DNA of 10,507 bases from Desulfovibrionaceae bacterium UBA6814 (GTDB taxonomy: Bacteria > Desulfobacterota > Desulfovibrionia > Desulfovibrionales > Desulfovibrionaceae): contig DKEU01000101.1 of the NCBI GenBank assembly GCA_002452635.1, positions 28,365 through 38,871 on the forward strand, read 5' to 3'. The notes under the pieces are model-generated. The model did not search any database. It saw only the letters and a list, made by a program, of their open reading frames with translations, and was not told where the DNA came from. A program made the translations under genes and the position numbers. Below, piece after piece: positions 6,897 through 10,507 of the stretch. Position 1 is the first letter of the stretch. Every line of letters starts with the position of its first letter.

Positions 6897-8396
6897 CTAG
6901 CCGCGGCGCTCGCGCTTGGCGCGGTACATGGCCTGGTCCGCGGCTTCCAGGGCCTGGTCCAGGGATTCGCCCGGCAGGGCGGTGGCCGCGCCCAGGGAGA
7001 GGGAGAGGGCGGGGCCGGAAGAGGTGTTCTCCTGGCGCACATTGCGCTCCACCCGGGCCAGGGCCTCGGCCGCGGCCGCCTCGTCGCAGCCCGGGAGCAG
7101 GGCCGCGAACTCGTCGCCGCCCAGGCGCGCGGCCACGTCCCCGGACCGGAAGGCCCCGGCGAAGGCCCGCGCCGCGCGGCGGATGAGCTCGTCGCCCGCG
7201 GCGTGGCCCGACTCGTCGTTGACCTGCTTGAGCCCGTCCAGGTCCGCCACCACCAGGGAGGCCGGGCCGGTGCGCTGCCGGGCCAGGCGCGCCATCTCGG
7301 CATTGAAGAAGCCCCGGTTGTGCAGCCCGGTGAGGGCGTCGCGCAGCCCCATCTCGCGCAGGCGCTCCTCGGCCAGCCGGCGCTTGGTCACGTCGCGCAG
7401 CACCACCAGCCGGCCCAGGAGCCGCCCGCCGCTGGCGTGCAGGGGCCTGACCCGCACGTCCAGCCACATCTCGCCCGCCTGCCGCTCCACCCGCACCTCG
7501 TCCTGGCCCTCGGGCAGGGACTCCAGGCGCTCGGCCAGGCCGGGCAGGCGCTCCAGGGCCCGGCGGGCGGGGCGGCCCACCGGCTGGTCGATTTCCCCGG
7601 CCAGCCGCACCCCGGCCGGGTTCATCTCCATGACCCGGTCCCGGGGGTCCAGCACCAGCACCCCGTCCTGCAGGGCCTCCAGGAGCAGGGCGTGGGCCAC
7701 CGGCGCCAGGTCGAAGAGCCGGGTGCGGAACAGGGCCCAGGCCGCGATCAGGCAGGTGGCGGCCAGGGCGAAGGGTGCGGGGTCCAGGTTGGCGGGAGTG
7801 AGCCCGGCCAGGTACCCCAGGTGCGCGGCCCAGGGGAACAGCGCGCTCAGGAGTATGGCCCCGGCCTGGCTGCGGTAGGGCGGGCCGGCCTGCCTGCGGA
7901 ACCGCCAGACCAGCACGGTCCCGGCCAGCAGGCAGAGGTTGAGGTAGGTGATGTAGGCCAGGTAGCCCGGCCCCTGCTCGAACTCCAGGGTGGGGACCGG
8001 GCCGGCCCAGGAGAGCCGCGGGTTCTGGTAGTACAGGCCGTGCCCCGCGCCCATGGACCAGACCAGGAGCAGGGTGGCCGCGGGCACCGCGAACAGGGCG
8101 GAGCTGAGCCAGGGCGGGATGCTCCGGCCGCCGCGCACGTAGTCCAGGCAGAACAGCACCCAGAGGGCGGGGATGGCCGCTATGCCCACGTATTCCAGGC
8201 GGTTCCAGGCCAGGACCCGGTCCAGGGCGGTGTTGGCCAGCTCGCCGGCATAGCCCAGGGAATACACGGCCACCGCGGCCGCCAGGAGCGCAAAGGGGAT
8301 CGCCCCGGGGGCGTTGCGCCGGCGCAGGCCCAGCACGCACAGGGCCGCGCCGGTTGCGGCGGGCAGGGACAGGGACAGGGAATAGGCGTTGAGCAT
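6897..8396 (-). CDS. membrane diguanylate cyclase: 7TM sensor - PAS - GGDEF
   Basis: This 499-residue protein is predicted to make cyclic di-GMP from GTP at the inner membrane. Residues 1-230 hold about seven hydrophobic segments and resemble the N-terminal 7TM domain found on bacterial histidine kinases. A PAS-like domain follows at about 233-345 (LEALQDGVLVLDPRDRVMEMNP, then WLDVRVRPLH and VVLRDVTKRRLAEERL). The GGDEF domain (about 350-499) opens with DALTGLHNRGFFN. It has the metal and substrate strand VVADLDGLKQVND (382-394) and an intact active site LGGDEF (425-430). The inhibitory I-site RSGD (417-420) lies exactly five residues before GGDEF, so product feedback is expected. No EAL or receiver domain is present. 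The sensed ligand is unknown. The start at 8396 has no clear Shine-Dalgarno and lies only about 14 nt from the predicted transcription start. Confidence 0.93.
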   Translation of the reverse strand: MLNAYSLSLSLPAATGAALCVLGLRRRNAPGAIPFALLAAAVAVYSLGYAGELANTALDRVLAWNRLEYVGIAAIPALWVLFCLDYVRGGRSIPPWLSSALFAVPAATLLLVWSMGAGHGLYYQNPRLSWAGPVPTLEFEQGPGYLAYITYLNLCLLAGTVLVWRFRRQAGPPYRSQAGAILLSALFPWAAHLGYLAGLTPANLDPAPFALAATCLIAAWALFRTRLFDLAPVAHALLLEALQDGVLVLDPRDRVMEMNPAGVRLAGEIDQPVGRPARRALERLPGLAERLESLPEGQDEVRVERQAGEMWLDVRVRPLHASGGRLLGRLVVLRDVTKRRLAEERLREMGLRDALTGLHNRGFFNAEMARLARQRTGPASLVVADLDGLKQVNDESGHAAGDELIRRAARAFAGAFRSGDVAARLGGDEFAALLPGCDEAAAAEALARVERNVRQENTSSGPALSLSLGAATALPGESLDQALEAADQAMYRAKRERRG

Positions 8397-8416
8397 GGCC
8401 GTGCGACCCGTGCTGG

Positions 8417-8445
8417 AGGATACGGAAGGACCCCGCCCCGGGCAA
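8417..8445 (-). promoter_or_regulatory. candidate promoter of the diguanylate cyclase
   Basis: On the minus strand, TTGCCC (8445-8440), a 17-nt spacer and TATCCT (8422-8417) each match the sigma70 consensus at four of six positions. Transcription would start near 8410, giving a leader of roughly 14 nt. Confidence 0.4.
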
Positions 8446-8459
8446 GCGGCGATTGGGAG

Positions 8460-8503
8460 GCCGGCCGTGCCGCGCGCCCCCGGGGCGCATGCCGCGTGCC
8501 GGC
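8460..8503. repeat. 44-nt nested GC-rich inverted repeat between the cyclase and permease genes
   Basis: The core GCGCCCC (8474-8480), one base, GGGGCGC (8482-8488) is a perfect palindrome. It is enclosed by outer arms GCCGGC (8460-8465) and GCCGGC (8498-8503), which are also self-complementary. The intervening bases also form an imperfect direct repeat (GTGCCGCGCGCC / ATGCCGCGTGCC). It sits between two divergent promoters, with no T tract. It may be a REP-like element, a protein-binding site or an insulator hairpin. Confidence 0.45.
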
Positions 8504-8524
8504 GGGAAAGTTATCCTTCGCCCC

Positions 8525-8553
8525 TTGACGGCGGGCCGGAAGCAGTATATTGC
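8525..8553 (+). promoter_or_regulatory. promoter of the first permease gene
   Basis: TTGACG (8525-8530) is a strong -35 box. Possible -10 boxes are TATATT (8546-8551, short 15-nt spacer) or TATTGC (8548-8553, 17-nt spacer). Both overlap the left arm of the inverted repeat 8547-8574, as expected if a repressor blocks polymerase. The predicted leader is about 40 nt. Confidence 0.5.
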
Positions 8554-8574
8554 TAGATTGCGATTTAGCAATAT
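8547..8574. promoter_or_regulatory. operator 1: ArsR-type inverted repeat upstream of the first permease
   Basis: Two overlapping symmetric readings share one right arm. ATTGC (8557-8561) - GATTTA - GCAAT (8568-8572) has 5-bp arms around a GATnnA spacer, as at the two other operators downstream. ATATTGCTA (8547-8555) - 10 nt - TAGCAATAT (8566-8574) is a perfect 9-bp repeat. The core GCGATTTAGC matches the GCGATnnAGC shared by all three sites. It covers the -10 and probable start of transcription. Binding by the ArsR protein encoded at 9797 is inferred from the shared motif. Confidence 0.65.
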
Positions 8575-8600
8575 CTAGCCGCCCGCTGGCAAGGAATCCC

Positions 8601-9728
8601 ATGCAACTCGACGACTTGCGCTCCACTCCGGCAACTTCGGCCCAGCCGCCCGCCACGGCGGTGGCCTGCGCCTGCAACCAGGAGTCCGGCCCGGCTCCGG
8701 CAGCGTCCTTGTCCCCGGGCCTGTCCCTGGGCCTGGGCGCGGCGGCCCTGGCCGCCTGGTTCGGCCTGTACGGGCAGCTTCCGGCCCTGGCCGACGGCCT
8801 GGCCTTCGGCCTCCTGGGCCTCACGCCCGGCACCCATCTGGGCGAGGCCGTACGTTTCTTCCTCTACGACACGCCCAAGGTGCTCATGCTCCTGGCGCTG
8901 GTGGTGTTCGGGGTGGGGGTGGTGCGCTCCTTCTTCACCCCGGAGCGCACCCGGCGCATCCTGGCCGGCCGGCGGGAGTCGGTGGGCAACGTCCTGGCCG
9001 CGCTGCTCGGCATCGTCACCCCGTTCTGCTCCTGCTCGGCCGTGCCGCTCTTCATCGGCTTCGTCACCGCCGGGGTGCCCCTGGGCGTGACCTTCTCCTT
9101 TCTCATCTCCGCGCCCATGGTCAACGAGATCGCGGTGGTGCTCCTCTACGGCATGCTCGGCTGGAAGGCCGCGGCCCTGTACATGGGCGCGGGGCTGGCG
9201 GTGGCCGTGGTCGCCGGCTGGGTCATGGGCCGGCTGGGCCTGGAGGGCCACATCGAGGAGTGGGTGATGCTGATCCGGACCGGCGAGGCCGACGCCGGCG
9301 AGGACACCCAGAGCTGGACGGACCGGGTGCGGTTCGGGCTGGACGCGGTGCGGGACATCGTGGGCAAGGTCTGGACGTGGGTGGTGCTGGGCATCGCCGT
9401 GGGCGCGGGCATCCACGGCTACGTGCCCGAGGGCGTCCTGGCCGGCATCATGGGCAAGGACGCCTGGTGGTCGGTGCCGGCCGCGGTGGCCGTGGGCGTG
9501 CCCATGTACTCCAACGCCGCGGGCATCATCCCGGTGGTGCAGGCCCTGCTGGAAAAGGGCGCGGCCCTGGGCACGGTGCTGGCCTTCATGATGAGCGTCA
9601 TCGCCCTGTCCCTGCCCGAGGCCCTGATCCTGCGCAAGGTGCTCCGGCCCAGGCTCATCGCCGCGTTCTTCGGCGTGGTGGGGTGCGGCATCCTGCTGGT
9701 GGGCTGGCTCTTCAACGTCCTGCTCTGA
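8601..9728 (+). CDS. COG0701/ArsP_1 (DUF318) family permease with TPFCSCS motif
   Basis: This 375-residue inner-membrane permease has about eight hydrophobic segments in two halves, separated by a charged cytoplasmic-looking loop at about 212-245. The first half carries TPFCSCSAVPLFIGF (140-154), with C143 and C145. This TPFCSCSxxP signature is shared with ArsP, the methylarsenite/aromatic arsenical exporter of Campylobacter. SAPMVNEI (170-177) and VPMYSNAAG (300-308) are further family motifs. A roughly 45-residue hydrophilic N-terminus includes a second CxC pair (C23, C25), which could bind a thiophilic metal(loid). The ATG at 8601 is chosen because AAGGAA precedes it by 4 nt; an upstream TTG would begin inside the operator. 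The gene has its own promoter and operator and is followed by arsR. Organoarsenical or other soft-metal export is an inference; related YraQ-type permeases have unknown substrates. Confidence 0.88.
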   Translation: MQLDDLRSTPATSAQPPATAVACACNQESGPAPAASLSPGLSLGLGAAALAAWFGLYGQLPALADGLAFGLLGLTPGTHLGEAVRFFLYDTPKVLMLLALVVFGVGVVRSFFTPERTRRILAGRRESVGNVLAALLGIVTPFCSCSAVPLFIGFVTAGVPLGVTFSFLISAPMVNEIAVVLLYGMLGWKAAALYMGAGLAVAVVAGWVMGRLGLEGHIEEWVMLIRTGEADAGEDTQSWTDRVRFGLDAVRDIVGKVWTWVVLGIAVGAGIHGYVPEGVLAGIMGKDAWWSVPAAVAVGVPMYSNAAGIIPVVQALLEKGAALGTVLAFMMSVIALSLPEALILRKVLRPRLIAAFFGVVGCGILLVGWLFNVLL

Positions 9729-9761
9729 TGACCGGGCGCGCCGGACGGCTCTCGCAGGGCC

Positions 9762-9790
9762 TTGACACCTTCGATTCTTGGCGATATAGC
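9762..9790 (+). promoter_or_regulatory. promoter of the arsR-type gene
   Basis: TTGACA (9762-9767, perfect -35), a 17-nt spacer and TATAGC (9785-9790, four of six) make the clearest promoter of the window. The -10 lies inside operator 2. The predicted start of transcription falls on or next to the ATG at 9797. Confidence 0.65.
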
Positions 9791-9793
9791 CAA
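9778..9793. promoter_or_regulatory. operator 2: autoregulatory ArsR inverted repeat (TTGGC-GATATA-GCCAA)
   Basis: Perfect 5-bp arms TTGGC (9778-9782) and GCCAA (9789-9793) flank GATATA, whose central four bases ATAT are also palindromic. The 16-bp site is identical at 14 positions to operator 3 and shares GCGATnnAGC with operator 1. It overlaps the -10 box, the usual position for ArsR self-repression. Confidence 0.7.
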
Positions 9794-9796
9794 ACG

Positions 9797-10105
9797 ATGC
9801 TTCCGCTCACCGACCTCCGGACCAAGGCCATGTTCGCCTCCCGGGCCGCCGTGCTGAAGGCCATGGCCCATCCCAGCCGGCTGTTCATCCTGGACCGGCT
9901 GTCCCAGCGGGAGCACTGCGTGCAGGAGCTCACGGAGCTGATCGGCGCGGACATCTCCACCGTGTCCAAGCACCTGGCGGTGCTTCGGAACGCGGGGATC
10001 GTGAGCGACGACAAGCGCGGCCAGCAGGTGTGGTATTCGCTGCGGGTGCCGTGCGTGCTGCGCTTCTTCGACTGCGTGGAGACGGTGCTCCAGGGCCGCG
10101 GCTAG
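9797..10105 (+). CDS. ArsR/SmtB-family winged-helix transcriptional repressor
   Basis: This 102-residue single-domain regulator has the family's AMAHPSRLFILDRL motif (22-35) and a recognition-helix region DISTVSKHLAVLRNAGIV (52-69). Its wing is DDKRGQQVWYSLRV (71-84). The metal-sensing loop that reads ELCVCDL in classical ArsR is HCVQELTEL here, keeping one cysteine (C41) with Gln at 43. Two more cysteines lie in the C-terminal helix (C86, C93). A three-thiol site from C41, C86 and C93 would suit As(III)/Sb(III) or another soft ligand but is inferred. Two starts are possible. ATG 9797 coincides with the predicted transcription start and lacks a ribosome site. ATG 9830 has only a short AAGG close by and would give a 91-residue protein still containing the whole domain. 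The gene sits between two COG0701 permeases and probably represses both and itself. Confidence 0.9.
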   Translation: MLPLTDLRTKAMFASRAAVLKAMAHPSRLFILDRLSQREHCVQELTELIGADISTVSKHLAVLRNAGIVSDDKRGQQVWYSLRVPCVLRFFDCVETVLQGRG

Positions 10106-10125
10106 CCGGCCGGGAGCTTTTTTTT
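10101..10125 (+). terminator. probable intrinsic terminator overlapping the arsR stop codon
   Basis: An imperfect GC-rich hairpin, GCT-AG-CC-GGCC-GG-G-AGC (10101-10117), is followed directly by eight T residues (10118-10125). The stem begins two bases before the TAG stop. The stem has an internal mismatch, and an alternative GGCCG/CGGCC stem (10094-10111) competes. The T8 tract is the only such run in the window. It would separate arsR from the next permease, which has its own promoter-operator. Confidence 0.55.
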
Positions 10126-10129
10126 GGAT

Positions 10130-10158
10130 TTGACGCTTGGCGATTCAGCCAAGCATCA
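10130..10158. promoter_or_regulatory. operator 3 and -35 region of the second permease
   Basis: Perfect 7-bp arms GCTTGGC (10135-10141) and GCCAAGC (10148-10154) flank GATTCA. With one mismatch the symmetry extends to TGACGCTTGGC / GCCAAGCATCA (10131-10158, 10 of 11 pairs). It is the most symmetric of the three sites and nearly identical in its core to operator 2. A -35-like TTGACG (10130-10135) overlaps its left edge. No good -10 is seen; CATCAC at 10154 is the best at 18 nt spacing. Confidence 0.68.
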
Positions 10159-10176
10159 CAGCGCAAGGTGGGATTC

Positions 10177-10507
10177 GTGGACTGGACCAAGGAGTGGAAA
10201 CCGCTGGCGTTCCTGGTGGCCGGGTTCCTGGCCTGCTTCTACCTGCCCGTGGGGCTGCCGCGGTTCGACAACGCCATGCTGGAGGCCTTCCACCTGGTGA
10301 AGTGGTACGCCCGGGAGCACGTCATCCTGTGCCTGGTCCCGGCCTTCTTCATCGCCGGGGCCATCGCCGTGTTCGTGAGCCAGGACTCGGTGATGAAGTA
10401 CCTGGGCCCGGCCGCCAACAAGGTCTGCGCCTACGGGGTGGCCTCCTGCTCGGGCACGGTGCTGGCGGTGTGCTCCTGCACCGTGCTGCCGCTCTTCGCC
10501 GGCATCT
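10177..10507 (+). CDS. second COG0701 family permease with VCSCTVLP motif (5' part only)
   Basis: The 110 visible residues start (GTG) DWTKEWKPLAFLVAGFLACFY, with a hydrophobic segment at about 9-26, a second at about 48-68 and a third from about 84. The cysteine-rich membrane motif SCSGTVLAVCSCTVLPLFAGI (about 90-110, with C91, C99 and C101) is characteristic of a COG0701/DUF318 permease subgroup distinct from the TPFCSCS type encoded at 8601. The GTG at 10177 is supported by AAGGTGG about 5 nt upstream; an in-frame GTG at 10168 is less well placed. The gene continues beyond the window. It is preceded by its own ArsR-type operator, so it is likely co-regulated with the first permease and arsR. 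The substrate is unknown. Confidence 0.85.
   Translation, partial: MDWTKEWKPLAFLVAGFLACFYLPVGLPRFDNAMLEAFHLVKWYAREHVILCLVPAFFIAGAIAVFVSQDSVMKYLGPAANKVCAYGVASCSGTVLAVCSCTVLPLFAGI

Noticed and set aside
8550..8600. Upstream TTG start for the first permease
   Set aside because: It would begin within the operator and -10 region and has no ribosome site. ATG 8601 has AAGGAA at proper distance.
9260..9796. Long N-terminal extension of the ArsR frame back into the permease gene
   Set aside because: The extension translates the permease gene out of frame. ArsR proteins are about 100 residues, matching a start at 9797 or 9830.
1..10507. CRISPR array, tRNA/rRNA genes, insertion sequences or phage genes
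   Set aside because: No regularly spaced repeats, cloverleaf-like sequences, transposase or integrase motifs were seen.

Overview
This is a GC-rich bacterial window with short intergenic gaps. It carries seven complete genes and two genes cut by the window edges. The very large FAD/Fe-S D-2-hydroxyacid dehydrogenase, the 7TM-type diguanylate cyclase and the permease/ArsR cluster together suggest an anaerobic high-GC deltaproteobacterium of the Desulfovibrio group (Desulfovibrionota). This is an inference from gene content and composition; no marker gene such as rRNA is present.

Layout. On the minus strand, positions 1-3999 hold an operon in which a 1194-residue D-lactate dehydrogenase-like flavo-iron-sulfur protein is followed, 7 nt later, by the Holliday-junction resolvase gene ruvX, which runs off the left edge. 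The 290-nt upstream gap (4000-4289) holds a candidate promoter and a perfect hairpin. Next on the minus strand come two unrelated SAM methyltransferases: a TIGR00027/leucine-carboxyl-methyltransferase-like protein (4290-5138) and a class I enzyme (5218-6135). A CPBP-type intramembrane protease (6251-6892, plus strand) diverges from the second methyltransferase and converges, with a 4-bp gap, on a 7TM-PAS-GGDEF diguanylate cyclase (6897-8396, minus strand).

The right end (8520-10507) is the most interesting part. A COG0701/ArsP-family permease with a TPFCSCS motif, a small ArsR-family repressor and the start of a second, different COG0701 permease with a VCSCTVLP motif lie in a row on the plus strand. 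Each has its own intergenic inverted repeat, and the three repeats share the core GCGATnnAGC. In each repeat, short inverted arms flank a 6-nt spacer of the form GATnnA. The repeats overlap or abut promoter-like sequences (TTGACG/TTGACA -35 boxes). The simplest reading is one thiol-sensing ArsR repressor controlling itself and two permeases through a shared operator. A terminator-like hairpin and T8 tract after arsR supports separate transcription of the second permease.

The first permease resembles the organoarsenical exporter ArsP by its motif, but neither the substrate nor the inducer can be fixed from sequence. No tRNA, rRNA, CRISPR array, insertion sequence or prophage gene is visible.
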